Source of the DNA: Usnea hakonensis | Taxonomy: Eukaryota; Ascomycota; Lecanoromycetes; Lecanorales; Parmeliaceae | DNA length: 64,000 nucleotides | Reading direction: 5' to 3' | Assembly: GCA_013423325.1 (NCBI GenBank) | Contig: BLJB01000026.1 | Location: 186,001 to 250,000, forward strand | In this document: positions 45,309 through 57,876 of the stretch, in pieces | Numbering within the stretch: the first letter of the stretch is position 1 | Layout of the letters: every line of letters begins with the position of its first letter | Program-made: the position numbers and the translations under genes | The notes under the pieces: generated by a model | Databases searched by the model: none | What the model saw: only the letters and a program-made list of their open reading frames with translations | Told to the model about the DNA's origin: nothing

Positions 45309-45655
45309 CGACAGTATCGGCGCCTACCATGCGAGGATTCTGAAGGCATGAAGGTGATCGTACAGTCTTTTGTATAACAATACTTAATGCAATACTTCAT
45401 AGCAATTCGTGAGCTCGTATTCTCATAGCAAATGGACGTTTGCGACAATCATGTTGCATTGTTGATGTTGCCAATCTCGCGTTTGGTCGCGACACCACTT
45501 TAGTATTTTTTCATAGGGCTAGGTACTAAAGTAGTTCCCTCGATATGGAGGACGTCGAACATTGACACAGTTTTCCACTTACCTTCCTTTACTTTCTACC
45601 GCAGAGGCTCTCTTTTTCGTCTTGCCTGGTCTTGGATTGGATTCAACAATCGAAA
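45309..45655. promoter_or_regulatory. Divergent SFI1 / CX9C gene promoter region
   Basis: Both flanking genes are transcribed outward from these 347 bases. Nothing specific is recognised. Confidence 0.45.
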
Positions 45656-45935
45656 ATGCCCGGAAGATTAAGGCCAATAGAGAAATTTGCGGAGGCTGTG
45701 GCTAAGTGCTCCGCTGAGGTAAAGAGTCTTGGAATGCGATTTTGTGGGTCATCGCTGAAAGTCACAGAGTTCCGTGTTTGGACGCTGTATAGCGCAAGAT
45801 TTTAATGGGGTCTACAAGGACAAATGCCAAAAAGAGTTTTTGAAGCTCAAGGAATGCTACACTGTATGGCCCATCTTCAATGCACAAGCGGGCCAGTGTT
45901 AACGTACCTCTAAGGCTGCTGCAAAAAGAAAATAA
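45656..45935 (+). CDS. Small twin CX9C protein, NDUFAF8-like (mitochondrial complex I assembly)
   Basis: A 59-residue protein in three small exons: 45656-45718, 45768-45863 and 45915-45935, joined by GT-AG introns in phase 0. It begins MPGRLRPIEKFAEAVAKCSA, continues SSVFGRCIAQDFNGVYKDKC, then QKEFLKLKECYT, and ends AAAKRK. The four cysteines form two CX9C pairs (C18-x9-C28 and C40-x9-C50), a coiled-coil-helix-coiled-coil-helix signature. Such proteins are imported into the intermembrane space and oxidised by Mia40. The layout, with a basic N terminus, C-x9-C, DF-x-n-C-x9-C and a short Ala/Lys tail, resembles human NDUFAF8, a complex I assembly factor. The exact function is inferred. It is far too short and split for a simple open-frame search to find. 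It is divergent from SFI1 and lies 279 bases before the next gene. Confidence 0.8.
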
Positions 45936-46214
45936 CCTGCATATTACGTAGTCGATGCTTTGGACGCATGGCTCTTCAGTATAGGTGTATATGTGGTGAC
46001 GTGAATCTTTCTGTTGCCCTGCAGACGCAAAGTCAAGAACAAGCTCTTTAATCGGATACTGTCATTGTGACGTATGAGCATAAATTTGCTCAAAACTCGA
46101 GGGGCACGTTCCAACAATATTCTACAAATATCCTACACCGATCATACTTGAGATAACTACCAGTCCAACCCCTCCTTTGTACCATAATCTTCACTATCCA
46201 AAGGTCTAGACGCT

Positions 46215-46579
46215 ATGCCTCGTGGAGGAGAATTCGATGACGGCCCTACTATAGCCAGTGACAATGCGATAGAGTCCGGCGAGAACAAGATCGCCGGTGC
46301 CCCCAAAGACGATTCAGATGTAAGCTCGGTTCCACCATGTGTGCCACCACTTGCTCTAACAGACCATTTTATTTGCAGCAACCGGTTTCCTCCGGCGTTG
46401 ACCGCTCGGCCAAAGCTACACCACTTCCGGCAGGGATTAGCGAAATGAAGGATGCTTCGGGAAGTGGATCTGGAAGCCAAGGTGTGATACCAGGCGGAGG
46501 CGAGAAAACGACGGGCGGTGGGAGCGGAAAAGGAGGCAACTGGAGTGGTGCGGAACAAGCGGGCGGGGAGGACAATTGA
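46215..46579 (+). CDS. Small Gly-rich hypothetical protein
   Basis: Function unknown. Two exons, 46215-46319 and 46379-46579 (intron GT-AG, phase 0), give 101 aa. The first exon encodes MPRGGEFDDGPTIASDNAIE then SGENKIAGAPKDDSD; the second starts QPVSSGVDRSAKATPLPAG and ends in a Gly/Ser/Lys-rich stretch (GGGEKTTGGGSGKGGNWSGA). It is hydrophilic, likely disordered, with no signal peptide or membrane segment. It resembles small uncharacterised proteins common in filamentous ascomycetes, but I cannot name a family. The splice sites keep the frame, and the composition does not look like noise. It converges on the isoleucyl-tRNA synthetase gene 235 bases away. Confidence 0.6.
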
Positions 46580-46814
46580 GATACCTCGGAACCCTCTGTT
46601 AAATCAGGGGCGAGGTTTCGAGGGATAATGCGGCGAAGCTGGTACCAGCTTGATGGGTTGTGACTGCATAGACGACAGCATGAATTTCGGCATCATTCTT
46701 CCCACATTGAACCATGAGTTGAAAAGCTGTTGCGTCCGGTTCTATTATCACTACCAATTTCAATGGATTGAACTTTGGTATAAGCTTCTCTACGACGAAC
46801 ATGATGCGCTGGTT

Positions 46815-49800
46815 CTAAAGCTTCACCAACCTCAACAAAAAGAGCGCCTTCTGCACCTCCTGTTCCTCCTCCGCTAACACAACATCGACAACCCCTTCGG
46901 GAACTTTCCCCTCAAACTGTGTAACTACATGCTTATCGAGCGGTCTTCTCAAGGCCTTCTCAAATGTTTTCCCGTATTCCTCAAATACCTGCTCAATACC
47001 AATATGATCTGGATCACTCAGCACCTTATATTCCATTTTTACATCATCTGTGGGTACCAGTTTCGCTTTCTTACGTAGCTGTTGTACCCGGTTGACAACC
47101 TCACGGGCTATGCCTTCATGGACCAAGGATGGGTAAAGTGTTGTGTCTAGCAGGATGAGCACGTCATCATCAGTATTGCTTTCGTATTGGTTGTTCGCTT
47201 CGTCGACGCCTAGGCCTCGTTTGACAATCAGGTCTTCTTCGTCTAACCTGATCCCGGCAACTGTGATGGTCTTCCTCTCTACAAATCCGCGCACCTCGCT
47301 GCTCGTGAGACTAGGAAGGGCCTTCTTAACCTTTTGAGCCTCCTTCTTGAGCTTTTTGCCCAGTGAGGGCCAGTCAGCTGTGACGCTGTATTGGACGTTG
47401 TATTTGTCTTCGTCGGAGGAGAGTATGAGCTCGTGGATGTTGAGCTCTTCGCAGATGTAAGACTCCAAGGAGCGGACGTCGGAGAGGTACTCCTTATCTG
47501 GATGGATGACTACAAGGGTCTGGAGTGGTTGCTTGAGGCCAATGGTCCTTCGTTCTCTTGAGACTCTCCCGAGCTCAATGACCCTTTGCATGCGGCCAAC
47601 TCGACGTTCGACGTCTTCATCAAAGAGCTCGTTTCTGACTGCTGGAAAATCGAGGAAATGCACGCTTCGAGAATCCTTCGGTTGCTCGGATTCGGGGATG
47701 TGGGGTAATAATCGCTGGTAGATATTATCTGTGAGAAAAGGGGTAAAAGGCGCTAGGGCTCGGACTAGGATGTACAGGACCTCGAACAGGGTATTCAGCG
47801 CTCGCTGAGTATCTTCAGGGCCAAATTCGCCTTTCAGGCGTCGCCGATTAAATCGAATGTACCAATTTGTGGTATTGTCAATCAGCCCAAGGAGGTTTGG
47901 CACTACCGTGTACAACCGGTAAGCGGCCATCTCTTCATTGGTGAATTTGAGCAAGCTTTGGCAGCTTGCCAATATCCACTTATCCATCACGTTCGTGTTC
48001 CCTGATTCGGAGTTGGGATCGAACACGAAGTCAATGTTACCGACTTTCTTAAGAAGCAAAGCCTGTTCTGAAAAGAACCTATAACAGTTCCACAGCGGAA
48101 GTAGTACCTTTGCAACAACTTCTTTCACGCCCTTCTCATCGAAACGGAGGGTCTCGGCGCGGACGACAGGCGAGTTGATGAGATACAGTCGAAGAGCGTC
48201 AGAGCCATACTGATCTATGATCAAAGAAGGATCAGGATAATTCTGTAGCCGCTTGGACATCTTCTTTCCGTCATTGGCAAGGACAATGCCATTCACGATG
48301 CAATTTTTGAATGGTGAGCAGCCAAACAGATGGTTACCAAGAACAGTCAAAGTGTAGAACCATCCCCGCGTTTGGTCCAGGCCTTCAGCGATGAAGTCCC
48401 CCGGGAAGGAAGCCTTGAAAGCCTCTTGATTCTCAAAGGGATAATGACACGACGCGTAGGGCATGCTGCCTGATTCGAACCAGCAATCAAAGACTTCTTC
48501 AATGCGCCGTAAATAGCCTTTGCCTTGCTTACTAGGAATTGTGATGTGGTCTACCTTGTCCCGATGAATGTCCATTAATTCGCCATCGAAGCCACTTAGC
48601 TTCTTAAGTTCCTCTATGCTGCTGATGCAGACAATCTCCTTAAAGTCTGTGCTCGCCCATATGGGCATGGGAGTACCCCAATATCGATTTCGTGAGACGT
48701 TCCAATCTCGAGCATTGGCGATCCAACTGCCAAATCGATTTTCTTTCACAAAATTGGGAACCCAATGCGACTTTTCGATATTTTTCAACATGGTAGGGAC
48801 GAGTTCGGGAACCTTTACGAACCATGCGGGTACGGCCTTGTAGATTAGCGGTGTATCTGACCGCCAACAGAATGGGTAGCTGTGAGTGATTTGAGCATCA
48901 ACAATCAGGCGACCGGTTCCTTTGAGATACTTAATGATAGCTTTGTCGGCGGCTTTGACATGTTGACCTTGGAAGTCCGGCACTTCTGCAGTGAACAGAC
49001 CCTTCTCATCAACCGGATTTGGAGGCAGGCGTTTATCGTTGATGACTCCGGCTTCGAGAGCTACTTTGTAGTCCTCATCTCCGAACGCGGGAGACTGATG
49101 AACGATTCCGACACCGCTGTCCGCCGTTACATATGCAGCATTGAGCACTTTGAACCCGTAGTCTTTGAAGTCCTCGTAGAAGTAGTCGAATAATGGTTGG
49201 TACTTCCAGCCCAGCATGTCCTTTCCTTTTACACGGTCCACTACGTGATAGTGTTCTTTTTTTGGGTCCTTGTATAATGTTTTCATGAGCGCTTCGAGTA
49301 GGATATAGTTCTTCTTGGCCTTTTTGTCGAGGATTTTAACATACTCGAAGTCCGGGTGGACCGCAAGGCTTGTGTGAGAGGGCAGTGTCCACGGTGTTGT
49401 AGTCCAAGCCAAGAGGCATGTATCAGGGTCACTCAGCAATGGGAAGGTAACAACAACGGCCGGATCTTGGGTGTCTTTGTAATTCTGTTGAGCTTCAAAG
49501 TTGCTGAGTGGTGTATTGAGAGCTGTTGAGAAGGGCATGACGCGGTAACCTTTGTAGACAAGATCCTTTTTGTATAATTCCGAGAAGACCCACCAGACCG
49601 ACTCCATGAACGAAGAGTCCATGGTCTGACATCACTATTGTCAGCAAGCAAGATCACCTGCGTGACAGTCTACCCTCGCGCACCTTATAATCATTGTCGA
49701 AATCAATCCACCGGCCCAAGCGATCAATGGTCTGCCTCCACTGTGTTGCAAACTTCATGACAATAGCTCGGCATTCTGCATTGTATGATTCTATTCCGAT

Positions 49801-50112
49801 CTTCTCAACAGCGTCTTTGCCTGAGAGCCCCAATTTCTTGTCTATTTCATATTCAATTGGCAGCCCATGCGTATCCCAACCGAATCTCCTCTCCACGTAA
49901 CGTCCTTTCATTGACCAGTATCGCGGGATGATATCTTTGATCGTCGATGAGAGCAAGTGCCCATAGTGGGGCAAGCCCGTCGCAAATGGAGGGCCATCAT
50001 AGAATGTATATGGCTTTTTGCCCTTGGAGAGCTCAACCTGTGTTTCGAATGCCTTGATCTCCTTCCATCGCTTCAGCACGGCCTCTTCTTCCTTCGGAAA
50101 ATCGATGGACAT
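46815..50112 (-). CDS. ILS1: Isoleucyl-tRNA synthetase, cytosolic
   Basis: Class I synthetase charging tRNA-Ile. Exons 50112-49684 and 49625-46815 (intron GT-AG) give 1079 aa, close to yeast Ils1 (1072). The ATP-binding HIGH-type motif is HYGH at 49-52 in FATGLPHYGHLLSS, and the KMSKR motif is at 598-602. The editing (CP1) domain is seen between them (TTTPWTLPSHTSLAVHPDFE, HQSPAFGDEDY). ARDWNVSRNRYWGTPMPIW and GLDQTRGWFYTL are characteristic of IleRS. The anticodon-binding region with NWYIRFNRRRLKG follows, and the C terminus is a eukaryote-type extension. The start is the only ATG available near the 5' end (MSIDFPKEEE). The frame continues upstream only to a TTG. No mitochondrial targeting sequence is seen. 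Confidence 0.96.
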
Positions 50113-50888
50113 GACCCCGGAGGCCAAATTTTGCTCATGGAGGTGCGTACTCAAATTGCAATTGTGGAAATTGAAAAATTAGCGACATATAAGATTCATC
50201 TCACTGGTGACTCAGCATTCGGAATCGAGGCATCACCATAGGGCTGGACGACTTCTACCAGAAGTGTATGAGTAATTTACGACGGCTTCACAATTGAAAT
50301 TTAAGAGGCATGAAGTGAAATGGACTGATTGACGTAGGAATTTTCTCCTGTATTTTTCTTTCGGCAAAAATCTTTTTACTCTACTTATCATCGTTGGGCG
50401 GCTTTCTATGAACTGTCGGTGGCTTGGGATTCTCGCCGCTGGTGGACGCAAGTGGAACGAATGGTGGAGTTTGGTATATCAGGCCGGTCATTCGTGGTCC
50501 ACCCTGCTCGATATGCAGCGATTATCTACTATACTATTACATGAGAGATTGCTGGCGAATCCAAATGGTTTGCGGCGTCTTTCATGTTTGGCTTTAACGT
50601 TTTAGAAGTTTTGATGGGGATCAATTTCTTCAAGTGTTGAGCATTGAGCCGACGGTGGTCGTCGATCTGGTCCCGTCCTGGTGGGGATGTGTCGATGGGG
50701 TCTGCATTATACATGTGGAAGGAATTCCTGTTAAGCGAGACTATAAAACGTGAAGAAGGGTCAATTTTTCTTTCGTCAAAAGCTCATGCCTTCGGTAAGT
50801 GTCATCCAGCTTTGCTGTGCATGGCATTTACTGATGCAGTCAAGGACTCAGCTGCCGTGCCGGTTGGTGATATGAATAGCCTGGCTGA
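50113..50888. other. Intergenic region: ILS1 promoter and USO1 3' end
   Basis: No gene is supported in 776 bases. Open frames on the plus strand (for example 50644-50970) overlap the USO1 tail and have no family resemblance. Confidence 0.5.
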
Positions 50889-53800
50889 TCATGCATCGGC
50901 GTCCCCATCGTCCTCGTCGCCCTCGGAGACGTCCTCCCCAAGTATTCGAAGATGTTTCTGTAGGTGTTAGCAAATCAACCATTTCATCAACAATGAACCC
51001 TATATACCTTATCTCTCGACCTCTTCTCCTCAAGATCTGCAAGCACCATGAGCATGTCATCAAGCTCTGTTTGTGCCGACTTTCTTGCTTCTTCTTTGCT
51101 GTCAGCCTCACTTTGCAGACGATTTGCTCTTGCCTCAGCATCGTTGGCCTTCTCTTCCGCACGTTGCAGGCGGGATTCCAAGCCAGACGTTTTCATGGAG
51201 TAGTCCTCATGCGCAATGTGAAGATCTTGCGCATGCTCTTTACTAGACTTTTCCAATTTGTCTCTAAGCCTTCGACCAGTGGCTTGCAAGTCGCCTATCT
51301 CGGCATCGGTCCTTGTTCGGACCCTTGTTGCATCTGCATCAGCTGCCTCTCTCGCTCTCTCCATTTCTTTTTGCAGCGATTGTACCATCGTTTCATGAAT
51401 CTTCTGTGTCTCTACCTGGGACTGCTTATGCTTTCGCTCAGTTGATTGCATGTCTTCTTCATGGTTACGCTGAAGCGCGTCGTTAATGTTTCTGATCCTG
51501 CTCAATTCCAAAAAAGCAGAGTCTTTGGCTTTCCTGTGATCGGCCTGCTCTTGCCCGAGTTTTCGCTCAAGTGTCAGCTTTTCTGACTCAAGCTTCTGTA
51601 TTTTCTGCTCTGCGGCGTCAACTTGGATTTTAAGTGAATCAACCAATTCGCGGGATATGCCTTTCTGAATTCCGTTTGCAATGACCGCCACCTCAATTCC
51701 TGGAGGCCGATCGATTGCTCTCATGACACGACTGAAGTTGTCCTTCAAAAAGTCCACAAAAGTCCGGTCAAAGTAGACTTCAGGCAGCCCACCAGGCAAA
51801 CTAGAAGCAAACCCTTGATGCAGCACCTCAAAATCACGGATCATGGTGTGCTCTCGTAGCCGAGTTATCCTGTCAACATATTGTTCCCGGCCCAAGCCGG
51901 TTGTGAGGATTTGGTGAAGAGTGGCTCGCGGTATCGGAGAGTCTTTGGTTGAAAATTCATAGATGATGCCCAAGAGGAAAGCACACAGTCCAGACACAAG
52001 CATTCGAGACTGATTGGCACGTTTAATTAGCTGTACTATGCTTTGCACATTGCTGCCTTCCCCAAGAAAATCATTGACTGCGTCGTGATCTTCGTATAGC
52101 CAGCCGCATAGGATCATGAGATATCCGATAGAAATTCTTGGGTCCTCGTCCTTCTGTTCACCGGAAATTAGATTCGATGACAACCTTTGTATGCATGTGA
52201 TGACTTCCTCCCCTTTTTCAGCATCACCTTCGGCAACGCTCATCGCAATATTCTTAGCGTCGAAGTCCTCATACAAGAGATGAAATAGCAAGACTGCAGC
52301 AATCCAAGATCTGTATGGATCTACTCCCCTAGAGATCTCTGGATCATCTAAAAGTATTGTAACAATGTTATCTGCTTCGACCTGGTCGGATGTATGCCCC
52401 TCGATAGCCCTACGCAGAAAATGTAAGCGTATTGCTGCATGACCATACAGATAGGCTTTGAGGCACTCGCAAGCGGATAGTCGGACATCGAATGCGTAAG
52501 TCGACGATGGCGCGAGAGCTAAATCAAGAAGACCAGATATAACATTGATTGATGACCGAGGAGCCTGACCGTTAGTGTGGCCGTTGACTGGTAAATACTC
52601 CTCCTGCCTCGGCGATAGAACATCGCGCTGCGCGAAACTCTCCTGCAAGCTGTTGTTAGACCTTATTAGATCAGCTACTGTGACCAGGGCCTTTTGCACG
52701 GATCTATTAGTGGTGCGAGCACAAATGGGTGCGAGAATGACTGACCTCTGCTCTAATTGGGACGTCGAATGATTCACGAAAAGATATGTCCAGCACTTGG
52801 GTCAACACGCCACTTTGCCAGAACGATATTTGATTGGCTTGCGTTCCTATGCTGCCTCTGACAAGGAAAAGTCGTAGAACAGCGAGAAGGCCCCAAACAT
52901 TTTTGTCCCGCTGAGACCTAGCCCATTCTGCTACTCCATTGGGGAGATCCTGTTCTCGAATCGCCTCGCCCAGGAGACTCGCGAGCTTCTTCACGGACCC
53001 AGTCTCGCGAAAGTAGGATTGATTGGACACGTTCATGCGAAGAAGATTTGCCAGTAGGGACAGACAGTCCTGCACCGTTATGCCTCCATGTGTCAGCCCA
53101 CCTTCTGAGTCAATCATACCAAATATGCGCTCGAAGGCGTTCTCAAATGCTACAAGTTTTTGTAAATCTGGCGAGGAAGGTGTGAGAGCAGTGAGCAGAA
53201 GTAAACCCTCTATGGTCTGCTATTAGCCATATTGATAAATAGCTTTTGAATAGATGTTATCATACCGCTCCGCACAGCTTCCCTTTTGTCTTCAAGAACA
53301 GCAACCAAACGAGAAACACCAAGAGGAGCTGTATAAACGCATTCCTGCGTCCGCTCAGGCCGAGCAGATGATATGGCAGATATTAACTGCAAGGAGTACA
53401 GCCGCGAGTAGAAGTCGTACACGTCTAGAAGATCCAAGAGATCTGTGATATTCTCTTGTCGCTACTCCGACAACTCAGCCGGTGATCAGACTTATGGGTG
53501 TTGTAAATCGACTCACTTGGGTGAACTCATCCGCAAGCCAGAGTGCTATGTCATCCGAAGCTTCCGGCTTCTCATTGTTAGTGGAAATAATTGTGTTCAC
53601 TTCAAGTATAACCCACACTTGACTCGTCAGGGTTGAATAGCATCAACAATGTCTCCAATACTACCTTCGTAGTGTCCACGTCCTCAACATCATTATTAAG
53701 GCAACTGATGAGGCTTCTGAGAGCCCCGGATGCCACAGAGGCCGGGTAGACTTTTGCAAAGCTTCTCAGCCCCAATATCGCAGCCCGTCGATCCTCTAAA

Positions 53801-53892
53801 AGTGTGGCACTCTGTAGACGTCCACTAAGCGTAGATATTGTGGTCTCCGCGTTTTGCTTCGCCGGTGCCTGGGACTCAAGTATACGAAACAT
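50889..53892 (-). CDS. USO1: Uso1/p115 vesicle tethering protein
   Basis: Uso1 tethers ER-derived COPII vesicles to the Golgi before SNARE pairing. Six exons: 53892-53617, 53570-53517, 53461-53266, 53209-52746, 52690-51008 and 50957-50889, about 913 aa. The N terminus (QAPAKQNAETTISTLSGRLQ, EDRRAAILGLRSFAKVYPAS) and exons 2-3 (LWLADEFTQ, then RQENITDLL) belong to the armadillo-repeat globular head, as does VAFENAFERIFG. The head extends to about residue 640. A coiled coil follows (about 660-885), interrupted by a long heptad stretch rich in Glu, Lys and Gln, and the last exon gives the acidic tail GEDVSEGDEDDGDADA that ends most p115 proteins. The 54-base exon 2 and the acceptor at 52690 (CAAAAG) were chosen by frame and family resemblance. 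The coiled coil is far shorter than in yeast Uso1 (1790 aa). Confidence 0.9.
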
Positions 53893-54564
53893 GGTGCTAT
53901 GGTGGCTGCATGCTCCTCAGTAATCGTGATATAGACCGCCTACGCATCATCAACCATTGATTCGTCTTTGTTGGGTCACCCGACGCGCTGTACGTCTGGA
54001 AAAGACGTTGCAGCCTCATTGAAGTCTCCGGCCTGTTATTTTGACTTGATGCAGATGATTAGCGCCGGAAGATCCTTTTTCCGGTACCTTATCGGTGACG
54101 ATCCTCTATGCAAACAAGCGTTCTCAAGGCCGACGGCAAATAATCACTTTCTTATTTCATCGTCCACCGCCTTGAACGCGCCGTACTGCAAAAGCTCTTC
54201 ACTATCTGACAAAATGGCTACTACTAGACGTTCCTTTCTGTGAACAATTTAGAGAACAGTCATCGATGTGTTGGGCTCCAGTAGGATTCAGCTTCGAACA
54301 TCTGGCTACTAGGCCGATCTTCTCATCCTTAATACTCGGTACCATAAGTTTATGCTGAAGCGAAAGTTGTCTATTCCAACCTTTGGTCTTGTCCAACGCT
54401 TACTACTCTTGGCTATCTGCTCAAAAGCTTCCGGTCGACGATAGGGAGCTCCAAGAATAGCTTACAACTATTGGATCTCAGTCGTTAACGTGCGCGTGCT
54501 AATCTTATTCAACCACTCCTTACGACGTCGGGCACTTTAGGAAGCTTTTAACATACAAGCGAAT
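53893..54564. promoter_or_regulatory. Divergent USO1-RAT1 intergenic region
   Basis: The two genes diverge, so both promoters are in these 672 bases. Small open frames exist but none is convincing. No repeat is visible. Confidence 0.5.
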
Positions 54565-57500
54565 ATGGGTGTCCCAGCACTTTTTCGCTGGCTGTCACAG
54601 AAATACCCAAAGATCATCTCGCAGGTTATTGAAGAAAAGCCGGGGGAAATAGATGGACAAGAAATACCCATCAGCATGGCGGGTCCCAATCCTAATGGGG
54701 AGGAATGTGACAATCTGTACATGCAATTCTGGTATCTCTGGGAGTCCAGCAGTAGTGATGCTAACTGGTATGAAGGTATCTTGACATGAATGGCATCGTT
54801 CATCCTTGCTCGCACCCCGAAGATCGACCGCCGCCTTCTACGGAAGAGGAAATGATGCTGGCAATATTTAAATATACAGATCGTGTGGTGAACATGGTCA
54901 GGCCAAGAAAATTACTACTGATAGCCGTTGGTACGTCTGCTACTGCCATGCTCAACTCTCCTGAATCCGTCTACTCTCCTAGAATGGCTATCTGATCGGC
55001 CAGGATTTTGAAGTCGTGGAAGGGAGTGCACTGCCCTCACAACTCACCCAATTCTCACTGCCAAATACGCTGACTTGACTGTTTAGATGGCGTTGCTCCT
55101 CGTGCGAAGATGAATCAACAACGCTCCAGGCGCTTCAGGTCAGCTCAGGAAGCAGCACAGAAGGACGAAGACAAGAAGGAGTTTTTAAAAATGCTCAAGT
55201 CGCAGAATAACGGAGTAGTGAATGAAGATGCCACAGACATGGCTCAAAAAAAGACTTGGGATAGCAATGCCATTACTCCAGGAACGCCGTTCATGGACAC
55301 CCTTGCCGCGAGTCTTCGCTACTGGTGCGCGTACAAGATTAACACTGATCCGGCTTGGGAAAAGGTCAAAGTCATCATATCGGACGCAACGGTGCCGGGT
55401 GAAGGGGAACATAAAATCATGGAGTTCATTCGCTCACAGCGGTCTTCGCCCGAACATGATCCTAATACTCGCCATGTAATGTATGGACTTGATGCTGATT
55501 TAATCATGCTTGGTATTGCAACACATGAGCCTCATTTCCGCATCCTTCGCGAGGATGTCTTTTTCCAAGAATCAAAAGCGCGTACTTGTCACATTTGTGG
55601 TCAAAAGGGCCACATAGCGGAGGCTTGCAAAGGTGAAGCTAAGCAGAGGGATGGAAATTTTGACGAGAAAGACAAAGCCCTCGCTGACAAGCCCTTCATC
55701 TGGCTCCATGTCTCTGTTCTTCGTGAATACCTCGAAGCCGAATTGCATGTGCCACAAGTGCCTTTTCGTTTCGACCTGGAGAGAGCTTTGGATGACTGGG
55801 TTTTCATGTGTTTCTTCGTTGGGAACGATTTTCTTCCACATCTACCCAGCCTTGACATTAGGGAGAATGGTATTGACACCCTCATTGCTATTTGGCGAGA
55901 CAATATTCCAGTGATGGGAGGCTATGTCACAAAAGATGGGCACGTAGACTTGGAGCGTGCTCAATTCATCTTAGACGGTTTAGCTAAGCAGGAGGACGCG
56001 ATCTTTCGGCGTCGGCGACAGACAGAAGAACGGCGAGATGCCAATGCTAAGCGACGAAAGCTGGAGGAGCAAAATCGGAGCAACAGCCAGAACAACACTG
56101 TGCAACGTGGTCGTCGAGGATCCCCAGACTACAGCAGCCCATCTAATGGTACCATAGGCCGAGCGAAGCCTCCTTCTATTGCTCCTGCAGACATGCCACT
56201 GTTCGTTCCGGGTAAAGGTATCCTCACCAAGGAAGAGAGAGCTGTTACCCATGATATGGTCGTAAATCGAGGCGCTGTGAATAGAGCGAATGCGGCCAAT
56301 AAAAGTGCTGCAGCTGCATTGAAAAGTCAACTACTAGGGGCCCAGACAGATCCTTCTTCGGCAGCCCAGATCGAGCCATCAAGGCGTGACGGCGCAGAGG
56401 GTAACGGGCTGAATGACACATCCCAAGGCGCAGACGTAACTACGGTGCCGGAGTCGGGTTCGAAGAAGAGAAAAGCAGAGCTCATAGAGGACACAGACGC
56501 AGGGACCCCAGGTCGCGATACCCCAGACGCCTCAAACAAGCCCCAGGCAGACTCCGATGAGCCGCCACCCGACAATGTTCGTTTGTGGGAGGAAGGCTAC
56601 GCTGACCGGTACTACGAACAGAAATTCCACGTTGACCCCAAAGATATCGCCTTTCGCAACAAAGTTGCGAGAAGCTACGTGGAAGGTCTGGCATGGGTCT
56701 TACTTTACTACTTTCAGGGGTGCCCCTCGTGGACCTGGTACTATCCGTATCACTACGCTCCCTTCGCTGCTGATTTCGTCGAGCTTGCTGAGATGGATCT
56801 GAAGTTTGAGAAAGGCAGAATTTTCAGGCCATTCGAGCAGCTAATGGGCGTCTTGCCGGCAGCATCAAACCACGCGATACCAGAAGTGTTCAGATCATTG
56901 ATGAGTGATGAGGACAGTGAGATTATAGATTTCTATCCAACGGACTTTCCGATTGACTTGAACGGAAAAAAGTTTGCCTGGCAAGGTGTTGCATTATTAC
57001 CCTTCATCGACGAGAAGAGATTACTCGACGCTATGGCGACCAGGTATCCGCTGCTATCTGCAGATGATGTTGCAAGGAACGCGATAGGCAATGACGTACT
57101 GATTATATCCAGCCGACATCCCATGTATGAAGAGATAGCGACAAACTTTTATTCAAAGCGTCAAGGCTCACCGAAATACAAGCTCAATCCTCGAATAAGT
57201 GAAGGGCTGGCTGGCAAAGTTGTGAAGAATGAAGACTACATACCTCAAAGCTCCCTGACTTTCCCACTCGAGGAAGGACTGATGCCCAACCTGGACGAAG
57301 ATAACAGCATCAGGTATATCTGCTCTCATGGACCAAGAAGTATAAGCTAACAAGTGGCCTAGTGTCCATTACGAAATGCCTCAGTCAATACATGTACATA
57401 AGTCGATGCTACTTAGAGGTGTCAAGATAGGTCCGGCCAGTCTAGATCGCGCTGACATCGAGGCCACAAAAGGACGTGCCATGTCATCTGGTCGCTCTCA

Positions 57501-57876
57501 TGGAGGTGCGCCATTGGGGGGCGGTCGAGGTAACGGCCGTGGTCGAGGTGGTCACATGAACTACTCAAACGATAGGCCTAACCCATTCGCCCAGCATCTG
57601 AAGCCTGGCTTTGCACCTCCCCCAAACGGGTTTGGACGAGGTGCTCCACCTCCAGCCCAGTTTAACGGTTATCATCCTCCTCCGGCCCCACGAACCTACT
57701 TCAACGGACCGCCTCCCCCAGTTCAGAATGGATACTATGGCGGACCACCTCCAGCAACTCAAGGTCGATACAATGGACCACCGCCGCCACCGCAACCTGG
57801 TCACTACCACGGACTTCCACCCGCACCGCAGAATGGGTATGGGGGTCGACATTTCAATGAACATCACGGTAGATAG
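54565..57876 (+). CDS. RAT1: Nuclear 5'-3' exoribonuclease Rat1/Xrn2
   Basis: Rat1 degrades 5'-monophosphate RNA in the nucleus, drives torpedo termination of Pol II and trims rRNA and snoRNA precursors with Rai1. Exons 54565-54716, 54776-54930, 55087-57313 and 57363-57876 give 1015 aa. The first three splice within the conserved XRN N-terminal domain: MGVPALFRWLSQKYPKI, then LYLDMNGIVHPC, DGVAPRAKMNQQRSRRF, and the catalytic acidic motifs TVPGEGEHKIM and MYGLDADLIML. A CCHC zinc knuckle, CHICGQKGHIAEAC (270-283), and FFVGNDFLPHLPSLDI are typical of Rat1 rather than cytoplasmic Xrn1. A basic, Ser-rich linker with candidate nuclear localisation signals (AKRRKLEEQ, KKRKAE) separates the core from the second conserved block (WVLLYYFQGCPSW). 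The tail is RG-, Pro- and Tyr-rich. Branch sites CTAAC and GCTAACA are visible in introns 1 and 3. Confidence 0.95.

Noticed and set aside
44609..45448. 279-codon minus-strand frame overlapping the SFI1 5' end
   Set aside because: It is an alternative frame of the same strand; the SFI1 frame with its upstream exon matches the family.
48465..48495. GATTCGAACC word resembling the T-arm of a tRNA
   Set aside because: It is coding sequence of isoleucyl-tRNA synthetase (CWFESGS) and no cloverleaf can be folded around it.
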